From positions 68,205,001-68,269,000 of the forward strand of contig CM060842.1 of assembly GCA_030762175.1 (NCBI GenBank): a DNA stretch of 64,000 bases, read 5' to 3'. Position numbers and translations under genes: made by a program. The notes below the pieces were generated by a model. The model ran no database searches and had not been told where the DNA came from. It worked only from the letters and a program-made list of their open reading frames with translations. Source of the stretch: Metallyticus violacea. Its lineage: Eukaryota; Arthropoda; Insecta; Mantodea; Metallyticidae. Every line of letters starts with the position of its first letter. Position 1 is the first letter of the stretch. Of the stretch, positions 24,072 to 35,435 are shown piece by piece.

Positions 24072-25535
24072 AAGATTCGCGGCTATGGTCAGACAAGGCA
24101 CGGTAGCTCACAAGGAAGGAGTATCGATACAGTAAGCTGAGTATCAGCCATGGTCTGGACAATTTCGTAACACGCAGCTTGTCTGAAAAAAATTATGCAT
24201 ACCAAAATACATATGGCAGGTTTACAGGAAACGCTATACACATGTTAAGTCTTCCTCTTTCATATTCAGATATTATTCTTAAATCATTATAGAAATAGAG
24301 CCTTGCTGATTCTTCCAAAATTATTGTAGTGATTTTTTATTCTTCTACTTTCCTTGTAATTTATTTCTAATAATGTAATAACTTCATTTTCAAATTATAT
24401 AGAAACAATCCACTATATCAATATACAGCAAAGTAGATTAATGCCTGTTAATTTGTTTACTTTCTAGTAACACTCTATACTTCACTTTGCAAAAGATTAT
24501 AGTTATAAACAAATACTGCTGAATGTAAAAACAACTGTATTCCTCTAGCAGGAAATCTGACTCAACATTTTTGTCTTAACGAATAGATTTAATGATTCCT
24601 TATTCTATTTCTCTCCAGATCTAGTAGTTTTAATGACTACTGGCCTCGGATACTTGAAGTGTGCTCTATTCTTCCCCCAAATAGGGTCATTTTTTTCTAG
24701 AAAGATGCCATTTGCTGTGCGTCCTCTTCTGGTCTTCCTTTCTACATTTTTTCTGTTTTCGCTGCAGCCTCTTGCTGTTTTAGGGTTTTCCCCCTTCGCT
24801 GAATTCCATTTACATACAATTATGTGTTTTTACTCTCGTTAATTGCCATATATTCTTGTAAAGCTATTCTAAGACTTTCAGCCTCCATCTTGGAAACATA
24901 TTCCGAACATCTAGTTGCAGGGACTCTTTAACATGCGGAATCATCTGGATCTTTCGCATTTTATGAGACTTGTCTAAAAATAATTAAAGTCGTATTTCTT
25001 GTTTTAACCATTCCTACATAAACTTGAATAACTTAAAGATCCCTCTCGCTTTCCGACAGTTGATGGTTGTTTGAGATACCCAAATGCGATGGGACGAAAC
25101 ATTCTTTAAACAGGATTTACATGCTATAGTAACAGTGGAATTATTCGAAGGGTCGCGAAGGGAGACTGAAGCTGATAAAAGAGATACTTAACATTATAAT
25201 GTATACAGGTTCGAAACACAACCGTAGAAGATTTTGAAGGCAGTAAATTCAAATCATAAAATGTTGTAAATATATATTATGCAATAATATAAACTCTTGG
25301 GAACATTATACAGGCAAAATATGGGCAATAATTTATTCCATTAAACACAGAGCGTTATTTTAGTGCATCACATGAAGTAATAATAAATATTTAAATTGAG
25401 CTGTCAATGCAGTACAGTACATATATCGTAATATAACAGCAGGGGCAATTAGGGGTTTTCAAAATTATAAACCCATGTTTAATAGTTTAATTTTCTCGCG
25501 CGGTAAGAGGCTATAGTATGCATTAGGCATGCACA
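24072..25535. other. Anonymous DNA, no gene recognised
   Basis: The plus-strand frame 24633-24842 is hydrophobic and T-rich, as expected by chance for this composition. No element ends or motifs were found. Confidence 0.5.
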
Positions 25536-25539
25536 ATGC

Positions 25540-26212
25540 TGGAATCAGATATCACCAACTTTTTCAGCATGACATGATTCCAGGTTACGAACATTGTTAC
25601 TTATGCAAATTGATTTTATAAATCAGATTAGTAGTTGTAATGTAATTTCATCATAGTTTAATGTCGAAACCGCCACGAGGAATGTAAAATTGAAGAAAAT
25701 AAATAACACATTATAAAATATGTAACTTGAATTCTCGTTTATAAATTAATAATTAATTACAATCCGCATTAAACGAAGCTGGCAATAATGTAGTGTTGTA
25801 AACATTTTATACAACTGATTGATACAAAACCAGTTTCCAGTTTGTATTTCTTGTCTAAAAACTGAACTATAGATCTAATTTTTCTTAGTTAGTTTTAGAA
25901 GTTTAGTGTTGGAATCAGTTATTATCAATTTTTCAGTAAGACATGGTTCGAGGGTTATCAATACTTTTATTTATATAAATTCATTTTATAAATCAGTTTA
26001 GCAGCTATAATGTAATTTCATTATAGCCTGATGTCGAAACCACCACAAGGAATAATCATCATCAAATTAATATTAAATCGAAGCTGACAGTGCTGGGGTG
26101 TTACAAAATATATTCTCTAGTTTGCATTCCTCATGTTAAAGAGCTACATTATATGAACAGTCTAAAATTAAATTATAGATTTAATTTTTCTTCCCCGGTC
26201 TTAGAAGGTAGA
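25540..26212. repeat. Diverged tandem duplication (two units)
   Basis: Unit 1 (about 25540-25908) and unit 2 (about 25909-26212) share, in order, GGAATCAG, TTTTTCAG, ATTTTATAAATCAG, a TAATGTAATTTCAT block, ATGTCGAAACC.CCAC.AGGAAT, ATTAAA..CGAAGCTG and AGAT.TAATTTTTCTT. Unit 2 is shorter, mostly because of a gap of about 60 bases after the CCAC block. The units are adjacent with no spacer. It may be part of a longer satellite-like or transposon-internal repeat. It has no coding potential. Confidence 0.75.
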
Positions 26213-26372
26213 ACGAATACTTTTTTTTTATATAATTTTAAGAATATGAACATAAATATTTCTAATTGTAGTTGTGTGTGTGAGGACTGGTGACAGCTCA
26301 GTGGCGCCATAGGCGGTGATAACTGCTTAAGGATGTCTTGGTACTTCGGGACTGTTTTTCCTCTGTGATTAA

Positions 26373-26775
26373 AAAAAATGTGTCGGCAAATTTTTACAAA
26401 GCAGGTATTTTCGTTTTTCTGTAGCTAAAGTTCGATATGCAGAGAGGATTATTGGCGAAGAGATTCTCGCTGCAGAGAATAAGGATTTTTGCCTGCCGAA
26501 GTTTGCAAAGGACTTGGAATTCAAGAGTGGAGAATTATGTTTTCAACAGGCGGGCGTTGCGTCGCACACATCCGTCTCCTTTCCGATCATTGACTCGCCT
26601 AAGCCTGTCTTCAAACCTCTACTCCGTCTTCCAGTTCTTCTTCTTTGCACGTTTTTTTTTCACCCTCTTTCCCGTACTCTTCTATCTTTCCAAGTGACGG
26701 TAGTAATATTTCAATATTTAATGCGCTCTCTTCACGGATTTTCTCCTTGTAGCGTAAAAACAAAAACACATTAGG
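26373..26775 (+). other. Unassigned open frame with possible splice acceptor
   Basis: A plus-strand frame is open for 134 codons from 26373 to 26775. Its middle part (VRYAERIIGEEILAAENKDF, then CLPKFAKDLEFKSG) has protein-like composition. A pyrimidine-rich run ending in CTGTAG at 26419-26424 precedes it and could be a splice acceptor. The first in-frame ATG is 26514. Other frames over the same DNA are open too, and the 3' part is low-complexity. No family is recognised. It could be a real exon, a repeat fragment or chance. Confidence 0.25.
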
Positions 26776-26789
26776 CCCGGTGCCAGTCC

Positions 26790-28735
26790 CAAACCTCCCT
26801 CCCCTCCCAGAGTCCCTTCTCGCGAAAAGATGCAAGGCTTCACAAGAAGTTTCAAACTCCTCCTCAATCTTTATTTTTGTTTTCATCCTAAAATAAGACA
26901 GGGGGAGGGTGTAGTTTGTTTTGTGTAGTGATGTTTGGATAGGACCCGTGCGAATTCAGTTCTCGTGAAATATGTAGCATGAAATTTGGCTACAGTGAGA
27001 AAAAGTGAGCCGTTGTTTCTTTGTGGGGGGAAAAAAAGCCTCAGCGGGTGAGGCGAAAAAGCAGCTTCTTAGAAAATGCGATAAAAGTAACACATGGGTC
27101 TTGCGTTCAAGTTGATGCGTCCAGAAATCCGTCACTTTCAGTAAAAAAGGGAAACTGTCTTGTGAAAGATTAAGGGAGACTTCATTGATCCCTCCATTAT
27201 GAAAATCTCTCCCACATAAGTTCTGCACACATGTTCGTTACGACTGCATTTTATTATTCTTGCATCCCATAATTTGACTATTTATGTAGAAACAAAGACG
27301 TGTAATTATAAAACGGAATCTAAGACTGAGAAAGGGAAATAGCGTGAAAAATCCACTTTAGGGCACGTTATGAATGTGCAAACTGCCATTGAGATTATAA
27401 ATTGCTTTACAGATGGGACTCGACTGGCCGAGTGGTAAAAGAGAGAATTAAAATAAACTGAATACTTTGTAAAATAACATCGCTTTAAAATTTGCAAGTT
27501 ACATTAGTAGCAGTGATTTAACTAAAGCGAGACTAAAACTTTCGTAAAGCAAACGAGAAAAATCTCCGTAATTCTTAGTAATTAATTGAGAGAAGCAAAA
27601 GATATAAAATATTTCATATATACATTTATTTCACTAATATTAGTGTTAAATTTTCTATATTTTTCGATGTGTTATGCACCACCTTTTCCTAAATATCGGG
27701 GGATTGATGTTCATGATTAGTCCAATCATCTGTTTATAGCTAAATGTTATTTAAAAGAATTTGTTAAAATTTATTAATTTCGCTTATTACTGCTCAGAAG
27801 CTCTTAATGTAATTACATCTGAATTTATATGCATTCTCATAGGACTAGAGAATAATTTATAATACACCTAGTTTTATTGTTTATTTACTTGCTTCCCGTT
27901 AGATAAGAGCTTTCCACTTAGCATATGGATCATACCACATTGTTTTACAGGAATACATGAAAAACACTGAGCATAAATCAAAATATTTTTAAATATGTAC
28001 AATATTCATTCAGCACTGAGGAATGCTGAAAGCTCATCTGCAAATAGAAAGAGTAACATGATAAATGCTCTTGATTTAATATTGTATGTTTGGTGTTTAT
28101 ATTATGTGCTGATGTATATAGTAATGTTACTACTGTTACATAGGAGAGATTTACTAACATTATGTGCATAATTTCACTGTTTATATAAAGAATGATAATA
28201 CTTTATTTAGTTCTTACTATATGTAACTCTTAAATCTTTCTTGTGCTTTAAACATTTCATACTGGCAATAGAATTTTTTAAATATTGCAAAAACCATTGC
28301 TGAGTATATAGTACATTGTCGTTAGAATATTACGTTCAGACCTGATTAAAACGTGACTTAATTTGGATGTTCTTTCTTTGATCTTATTTTTCTCATTTTA
28401 TATTCTTGATAGAATTTGGATAAGATCTAAACTGATATATTTTCCGGCATTCATATTGGCAAATTTTAAAATTCTCTCAGGTTATTGTGCCGTAGTGTTA
28501 GATTAGGTTAAAAGTAAAATAGGCACAACAACCCAGGAGTTTTAACTTTTGACAATTATATAACTTTTATTCCATTTTAATACTGCTTTGCATGATATTA
28601 ACTGTGAATATAATTGATTATGAATTAATTCGATTTAGATTCGAAAGCGTTAAATTTATTACAATGCTTGCATCAACTGCAAAACGCTAAAAATGACCTA
28701 CACTAAGACCAGTTTAAAAGTCCCGGAAATTAGAA
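26790..28735. other. Anonymous DNA; isolated tRNA box A-like site
   Basis: The only structured item is ACTGGCCGAGTGGTAAAAG at about 27422-27440, a good class II tRNA box A without a matching box B downstream. It is probably a truncated tRNA-derived repeat. The rest is AT-rich and featureless. Confidence 0.45.
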
Positions 28736-28739
28736 TGGC

Positions 28740-29110
28740 TACAAGGTGGATCTATCCCCTCTAATTTGTTAGATTCACCACTCGGCACACGCGGCACCAT
28801 TTTCTCTTCCATCAAATTGCGAGTAGGATTTTTCGCTGGGCAGTTGCGAGAGATTTCATTAAATAGTACAGTAGTTGTGCAATGACGTCGCCGTATAAGC
28901 ATGAAAGTATTTGGGGAATGTACCAATAGTGTATATTTAACTAACCCTCACACAATAGAACAAGAAAAACAAGGGATTAAACGAAATTAGGTCCATTAGT
29001 GATGGGAAAATATTGCATGTCAGTGAATAATTTCCCAGGAAGATGTGGATTGTGTGTCAGGGAAAATGAGCAACATTTCCAGCACTTACTATTAGCACCG
29101 AATTCTATTT
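28740..29110 (+). pseudogene. DDE transposase C-terminal remnant
   Basis: A plus-strand frame near 28770-28865 (DSPLGTRGTIFSSIK, then GQLREIS) aligns loosely with the second catalytic block. Near 28895-28950, GNVPIVYLTNPHTIEQ matches the LWG..K..VY.TNPHTI block after the third aspartate. RRCGLCVRENEQHFQHLL near 29040-29092 matches the conserved C-terminal tail. The same NPHTI and RC..C....G..F motifs occur in the remnants at 45900-46400 and 53000-53290. Stops and frameshifts are present. The minus-strand open frame over this region is a shadow. Confidence 0.7.
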
Positions 29111-29114
29111 TTTT

Positions 29115-30400
29115 AATTGCTGTGCCTAATTTTTAAATAATGAAGCGCCGCGAGTCTGTGGAAGAAAATATCGACGGCAACTTGAGATCTAGCCAATCGA
29201 GCCTTTTAAACTGGTCTAAATGTATGTGTAATGTCGCAGTGCATTCCATATTTTAAAATGCTGCAATAGCAACATTGTAAATAAAATATCAAAAGGCGCA
29301 CGAGTCCAACGGACTATGCGTGCTTTTGTAATACAATATATCTGCTTGATTTAGTACAAAATTTATTAGATATTTCATAGAATATATTATATATATATAT
29401 ATAGCAATAAAATAAAAATAAAAAGGAATAACGTTAGAAGTAACATGCAGTCACTCAATTTGTTCCCTTAACCCATTCCCTGTTGTCACCCTTTTCTGAT
29501 ACAAGGGTCTCACATCAGAAAATTACCAATTTTGTTTCTCCCTCTGCTTTCTTACCTGCCAGGAGAGCCAGCACGGCCATTTCTCTCTTGTTCGATCCGG
29601 TGAAGGATCGTGGTAGATGCTTCACTCTGTTCTTCCATACCTTTACTTTCGGCGAGTATATGTATCCATGATCTCTCCTCACAGATGGGGCAAATTCTCA
29701 ATTTATTTTCGACACTGGCCTTTATCATCTCCTATTTCGCTACTCTGAACCATGCGAGACCTGGCTAGTGAGTTTCGCCTATTTTAATGTACTGCTCCAT
29801 CTCCCATCCCCGAATGTACTTTTAGAGAAACCATCTCCTTGCAATGCACAATTGTATGCTGCCTAACCATATCCCTCAAGCGATACTTAACCTTCCTGCA
29901 TGCAATCCTTCGATATTCTGAAAAACACAGTATAAAGTGATTAAACTTATTGGAAAATGGTATTCCTTGTGTGCGTTAGTAATAAGGGAAGCATTTGGGG
30001 AAAAAAGAGTCAAATCTAAGGCCATATTCGCAACACTGGAACGCTTCCAAACTCTAAACGAATGCCTTGGAGGTAACCCCTCTTTCCCTTCCTCTGACGC
30101 TTACACATAAGCCAGTTGCGTTTATTGACCTCACAACATTCGTTGCAGCAGAAGCGAATTATTGTCTTATGCGTGCTTTTACACGGTTTCACTTTTACCT
30201 TGCCTTCCGTGTCTTAATTCACGCATTAATTTCTCCTGGGCATTACGAGAAATACGCGCTTTCTGGAAAAGAATAAATAAATTGAGATAGAGCGTGCTAC
30301 AGAAAGCAAAGACCCTTTCGACACGTAATTCCAATTAGTGTACCACTGTGTGGGTAACTGGAGTGTTAGGAAATACCTTAACTCTGGGTTACATCTCAAG
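29115..30400. other. Anonymous DNA, slightly GC-richer in part
   Basis: A short AT run lies at about 29387-29402. From 29470 to 30260 the DNA is less AT-rich and has several 60-70 codon open frames, none with a recognisable motif. No gene is supported. Confidence 0.4.
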
Positions 30401-30404
30401 ATAC

Positions 30405-30660
30405 TATACAGGGAGTTTCAAATGTTTACGAGTTACAGGATTCATAGACACCTGACATATTCTAGTGAATCAGCATTTTTCTTATTATATTCCGAATTTG
30501 GGTGTAAGTTAAAAAGTTTTAGTCTGCACATTAGCAAAATGTTCTGCCCATTCATCGATCGTACTTTATATCTCGTGCAAACTTTCAAAAATTTTCGGTT
30601 TAATTTTTGTCCGTTTCCTCGACCCGACTTATTCTTTCAATCTGGCAGGGTAATGCATTA
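30405..30660. other. Possible DNA-transposon end (TATACAGGG)
   Basis: TATACAGGGAGTTTCAAATG at 30405-30424 resembles element ends at 3725, 9084 and 44521. The adjacent plus-strand frame (107 codons from a GTG at 30338) has no transposase motif. The other end was not found. Confidence 0.3.
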
Positions 30661-31062
30661 ACTCTGACTTGGATTATATTTTCCTTTGAACAAATAAGTA
30701 CAAAAACAATTCAAGTCTCATATTATAACACTGTAATGAGAATTAAGAATATAATAAGACTGTGTAATGAGAATTAAGACTGTAAGTTAAGAAAAGCACT
30801 GTATAAGTAGTAATTCAAGAACTCCCTCTACAGTCTCCCCTCAAATGACAACCCTAGTTAATTAAGTGCAGGTGGTTTGACATCTGTCGAAGTCTCCCCT
30901 TCAGATGACGACACTAGTTAAATAAGTACAGGTGGTTCGATATCTACAGCTTCTAAGGGAGAGAAGTCTCCCCTTCAAATGACCACCTTAGATAAGTAAG
31001 CGCAGGTGGCTTGACATCTGCAGCTAGTAAAAACACTTGTATAAACTATTACTATTAGAATG

Positions 31063-31070
31063 TATAAAAG
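31063..31070 (+). promoter_or_regulatory. TATA box of the candidate LTR
   Basis: TATAAAAG lies about 90 bases before an AATAAA signal. Transcription would start near 31092. Confidence 0.5.
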
Positions 31071-31151
31071 AACCTGCCTCTTTGTAAAGGCAGGAGAGAG
31101 AGAGAGCTAGACCTTAACCGAGAATGGGTCGAACACTGTATTCTTCTTCTT

Positions 31152-31157
31152 AATAAA
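31152..31157 (+). terminator. Poly(A) signal of the candidate LTR
   Basis: AATAAA after a T/C-rich stretch, at the position expected for the R/U5 region. Confidence 0.5.
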
Positions 31158-31689
31158 TACTTTCTACTAAAGGAGTTGATTGAATCATTCATTAGAAGCC
31201 CGGATATACCTCGTCATTTCCTAGAGATCAAAACCTAGATTTTGACCCCGATATCCAGCAACTAACTACACATCTCGTTCTCTCTTGTCTTAAGGCACCA
31301 GAGACAAGTAGGGGACAATTGTAGCACTCATCAGAGGAAAACCATCACATCCTCAGAGAACAAACATCTGGCAGCAGGCCGAGCACAACGTGGTGGTAGC
31401 GAGGCAGGCAGGGCGTTACAACACCAACACCAGCTGAATTAGTTAAGAATTATACTTTTTTTCATACAACTCTGTAATGGAGAATTAAGATCGTAAAGAA
31501 TGGAAGAAACCTTTGCCTTTGCTTTGCGCGTGTATTTTTAACACAGTATATACAGTTAGGAGTCTTTGATGTTAGTGCTGTAAAATCCGGCTCCGAGCGG
31601 GCTGTAGTTCTCAATGAATCCATTATATGAAGCTTTATCACTGCCTAAACTGTGTTTAACTATCGTGTATAAATTTGGACGTTACGGAT

Positions 31690-32333
31690 TGGTTAATTAA
31701 AACTTTAACCGTATTGAAAATGCACGCTTTCTTTTCAAAGCATTCATGAAATTCCCGTATTTATATTTGTATAAATGGTATTTATGTGGAACACAAAATG
31801 AATAATTGTTGATTTTTAACCTGATTTTCGGTTTTAATCTTTTATTGGTAATTTTCAATGACTCTAATGTATTTTTAAGCATTACTATTATTTATTTTTC
31901 TACTAAATCCATATTTTTTATTTCGCAAAAAAACTTTAACGTTTTTGTTAAAAATATTAGGTTAAGGAGATCGCGAGTGTAGCCTAATTTAATAGTTACT
32001 GTAAATGAGTGTATAGTATTGTGTTTTCCTCACTTTACTGCAGCATTAGCACGTAATACCTAATACTCGATGATCAAGCAAGGGAAGGAAAGAACAATAT
32101 CGTAATGAGAAATGAATGGTATAAGGCAAAATTATAATATAAAATATGCAATTATCCAAGAGAAAATTTCACTGAACAAATGCAACCTCAACCTATTAAT
32201 TTTTTTGGCAACATTTTACAACATAAGAACAGCCTAATATAACCTAAAATAATAACAATAGTAATACAATAAATAATAATATTAATAATAATTACGAAAA
32301 AATATTACTCAATTTCTTTTAGTGTCAGTAACA

Positions 32334-32378
<45 letters not shown>

Positions 32379-32810
32379 TTGTGTAGCAATTTTCAGTTCT
32401 TTTAAGATTTTATTATAGTGAAAAAGTATGAACTTGGAACTTTAAGGATCATAATTATTCAGAGGAATACGATTCAGCAACAAAATTTGCATTATTGGCA
32501 TAATCACATAATATATATCGCAGGATTTCATGCATAAGAGCGGGTACTGCCAAAATAATCACACCGTCACCAACCCGGCGACTTAAACTTTAGAACCAAT
32601 AGTAAATATTTCGGCCTGTTTACATTCGGTAATAATTATATTAGAATTACGATGGCATGAACATGCCTGATAGCTGATTAATTCATTAAAAATAACTAAA
32701 ATAATTTTCGGTTTGTATTCATTTATGCTATCCATTCGTAGGAGAATACAGTTAGTAGAATCAATTTCGTGACATACACACGCAAAATTCGATCGCGCGA
32801 AACGCCCAAG
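31690..32810. repeat. Dispersed 1.1-kb repeat, copy 2
   Basis: Collinear with 10200-11250 in the same orientation, with the landmarks given for that copy. It differs by an (ATT)n expansion at about 32337-32378 and small indels. Its 3' end (AATTCGATCGCGCGAAA at 32787) lies about 100 bases before a transposase N-terminus at 32909, whereas copy 1 is not followed by one. It could be the 5' non-coding part of a transposon or an independent element. Confidence 0.7.
32337..32378. repeat. (ATT)n microsatellite
   Basis: About 14 uninterrupted ATT units inside repeat copy 2. Confidence 0.95.
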
Positions 32811-32904
32811 CGATCTTCAACTGTTGTTGTGCTGCGCATGTTTTATTACCTAATGTCAGCTGTTTGTTTATTGAAACAAACGAGAAACAAACGTCAGCCT
32901 CAGT

Positions 32905-33110
32905 AACATGGTACTGTTTAACAATGCGGAATATCTTGCAAGTTACTGTTGTGATGAAACGTATCGTAACGGATCTGCAGCTGCACGAATGAATGAGAAC
33001 GGTTGCCAAACAGAAGAGCTCTTTATCTGTCAGTTGTCTACGTAAGTAATTGTGAATAGTTCCATTAAATCTGATTCGCAAAGTGCTATGTTTCATTTTC
33101 ATTTAGAATA
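32905..33110 (+). pseudogene. DUF4817-type transposase N-terminus
   Basis: A plus-strand ATG at about 32909 starts MVLFNNAEYLASYCCDETYR, then NGSAAARMNENGCQTEELF. This matches the start of the insect transposase family, where an M.L..NAEY..M...YG...N...A block precedes the helix-turn-helix. The expected NRR/PDR segment is degraded, and the frame breaks at about 33043. The longer minus-strand open frame (113 codons) over the same DNA is a shadow. Nothing of the DDE core follows. Confidence 0.5.
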
Positions 33111-33464
33111 CTTAATGTATGTAATATGCCGGGATAACCCATATCATAGTTTCTTTATTTGTTATGGCAGGTGCAGAAGCTTAGTTTAAAACAATTAGTT
33201 ATAGCCTTGCTTTGTAAAATTGTGTAAAATAATAAGATAATTTTAGAAATGAGAACCTCTCTGACAAAGTTTATTTAAACCAAAACCCTCAAAATAACAG
33301 GATAATTCTCGGTTTAAAGAGGCAGCAAGACAAAGAAACACACATTATCCCCGAGGGTGGAGAAGATTACGTAATAAATTTAGAAACGCCATACGAAAAT
33401 CAAATATTAACCCTACAGTTACCTTTGTAATTAAAAATCCTTCAAACTAATTTAATTTCCAAAA

Positions 33465-33559
33465 AAAAAAAAAAATGGGTCAATAAAATAACTTACATGC
33501 AAGCATATTGTAGCTACAATAGCAGGAAAAGAAGAAGAAAAAAAAAACACTGCAAACTG

Positions 33560-33605
<46 letters not shown>
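33465..33605. repeat. Poly-A runs and (AT)n microsatellite
   Basis: A runs at about 33462-33475 and 33561-33575, the second leading into an (AT)n run to about 33604. Confidence 0.95.
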
Positions 33606-33607
<2 letters not shown>

Positions 33608-34025
33608 ATTAATTATGTGACTAATACCATAATTAATCTCCGGGGCATCTCCGCTATTGTGTGAAGCTCTCACATATAATGCCCGGCGCTTCCGCCATTG
33701 TGTCACGACCCAGGTCTCCTCAACGGCAAAACCTACAAGGCCTGAGAGGGGCGGGGGTAGTGCGACATTAATTCCAAACTCAACTAAATATAACGTAATC
33801 GTCTTGTTTAGGAATAGGGATTATTTGGGGTATATTGTTGTTGAATATACTGCATCACACTTGAAGCTAACACACAATAAAACGTATTAATTACTTACTA
33901 AGTCGGCGAATAGGCAACTTGAGGGCAGATCCGTCATTTTGCCTCGTAGAAGGACTTCTCTCGACTGCCTTGCAAAAACCAAGGCAACTGTTACTAATAA
34001 CGTATCGACCAATCACCATCTTTCC

Positions 34026-34297
34026 CCAAGATCGCGGGTTCGAACACGGCCAGGACCGATGGATTTTTTCGGGGCGTAAAAATCCTAAGTATGGCTTCCC
34101 TCGGAACGGAAGTAAGGCCGTGGGTCCCGTGTCGTGCATTTACGGCACGAAAAAGAACCTCATGCTTGAAAGAGAGGCCTCTGAGCAAAATTTGTCGGCC
34201 GTTTCACGCCCCGAGTTGAATGGGACGCTGATGACCTGAACTGTTAAAGAGCGTTCATAAATAAATCATTAAAAAAAAAAAAAAAAATAAAAACAAA
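34026..34297 (+). mobile_element. SINE family A, 5'-truncated copy
   Basis: Homology to family A begins inside the tRNA head at CCAAGATCGCGGGTTCGAAC, so box A is lost. The body is complete to TTAAAGAGCG and ends in poly-A. Imperfect duplications ACCATCTTTCC (34015-34025) and ACCTTCTTTCC (34298-34308) flank it, which fits truncated target-primed insertion. The open frames on both strands are by-products of the SINE body. Confidence 0.88.
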
Positions 34298-34520
34298 ACC
34301 TTCTTTCCTTTCTATTATTGCTTTGCACTTGGTTAGCGGTTTAAACACCCTGTTGCTAATAGTTACTCTATAATACATTCTTATAATCTCCACAGTATAC
34401 ATCCCCTTCCATCCCATGCTTATATTGCTCTTTTCAATTACTTTTTCCCTAAGGCGATTAAACTAAGTTTCTTCACAAGCTGAAATAAATACAATTATAA
34501 ATCTAATTGTTATTCTTTTT

Positions 34521-34730
34521 AATAGTGTTTATTAGTGCTGAGGCGTCAATCTGGTGGTACATGAAATAAAATACTTAAGAAAGAATTTTTAAGGAGGAAA
34601 AGTTAATGCCTTAATTTAGGGCATTGGCCATTTATGAGGAAAACCTGAAAAAAAAACACACAATAAGGGAGAAAGGTCCTGGTGGGACTTACAGCTCAAA
34701 GTACCACCTTAATGACCCCCCCCCGTGAAT
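34521..34730 (-). mobile_element. SINE family B, copy 3 (degenerate)
   Basis: Minus-strand homology to family B: a GTCATTAAGG head remnant near a long C/G homopolymer (34707-34725), TTCAGGTTTTCCTCATAAATGG, AATGCCCTAAATTAAGGC, CCTCCTTAAAAATTCTTTC and a 3' end ACTAATAAACACTATTAAAA. Box B is lost. No convincing target duplication was seen. Confidence 0.75.
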
Positions 34731-34739
34731 AACTGATGA

Positions 34740-35430
34740 AAACACACTTTGACTATCATATATAAAGCTAAGCAATAGACCATATGTCACCTATGTATGA
34801 TAGATCTGAAAAGAACATCTCTCATTGTATCTGTATGTTCTACATCTTTTATACATATATAGGAACTTCTTTTTAAGTCGAGTGTCATTAATTACAATTA
34901 GAATAAAAATACATGAACACAGTTTTGTAAATTCATATTTGTGATTAAACTATAGCTTTTATGATTAAATGCTCTTAATTTCAATGCAAACTACCAAGTT
35001 ATGATGTCTCATTTTAACAATCTATCAATATTAATTACACTGCATACCTCTAGATGCGGTTTTTTTCAGCAGTTATTTCCAGTATACTTATGTATTATAG
35101 ATAAATGCTAATAGTTTATTTATTACAGTATAGCTGTATTATTTCTTAGATTTATTTTGAACAGGTGCATAGTATGTACAGCTGCATCTGAATATGCAGC
35201 ACAGCAACAATGACCCCATTTGAAATAAATCGCTGTCTGGACAAGTACGCTCTCAGTCCTTGCATGGCAAGTTTCTTATGTGACTCATTTCACATTTGAG
35301 TGACGTCCAATGATCTTCAGATTTCTTTCTTTGGAGTTATCTGAAAATCCGTGTCTTTTGACATTCGCCGGTAAACAAATTGGAACTGTATGCTGAAATT
35401 GAAACCATTTCGTCGGATATATTGATAAAT
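34740..35430. other. Anonymous DNA, no gene recognised
   Basis: AT-rich with no motifs or element ends. Confidence 0.5.
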
Positions 35431-35435
35431 GCATA

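Larger units (their letters stand above)
30732..31420 (+). mobile_element. Candidate solo LTR with tandem U3 repeats
   Basis: The 689-bp interval starts TGTAATG and ends CGTTACA, a short TG...CA inverted terminal pair. ACAC flanks it on both sides (30728-30731 and 31421-31424), a possible 4-bp target duplication. Inside are, in LTR order, three diverged direct repeats starting AGTCTCCCC at 30832, 30891 and 30964 (59-73 bases each), a TATA box TATAAAAG at 31063-31070, and a poly(A) signal AATAAA at 31152-31157. No gag-pol sequence follows. TGGCAGCAGG at 31370 could be read as a primer-binding site, so a truncated 5' LTR ending near 31367 is an alternative. Strand is inferred from the TATA-to-poly(A) order. 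Confidence 0.6.

Noticed and set aside
30832..31022. CRISPR-like array
   Set aside because: Three diverged direct repeats without uniform repeat or spacer lengths, inside an LTR-like context, in a eukaryotic genome.
32761..33102. 113-codon minus-strand protein
   Set aside because: The plus strand of the same DNA carries a better explanation, a transposase N-terminus starting at 32909.
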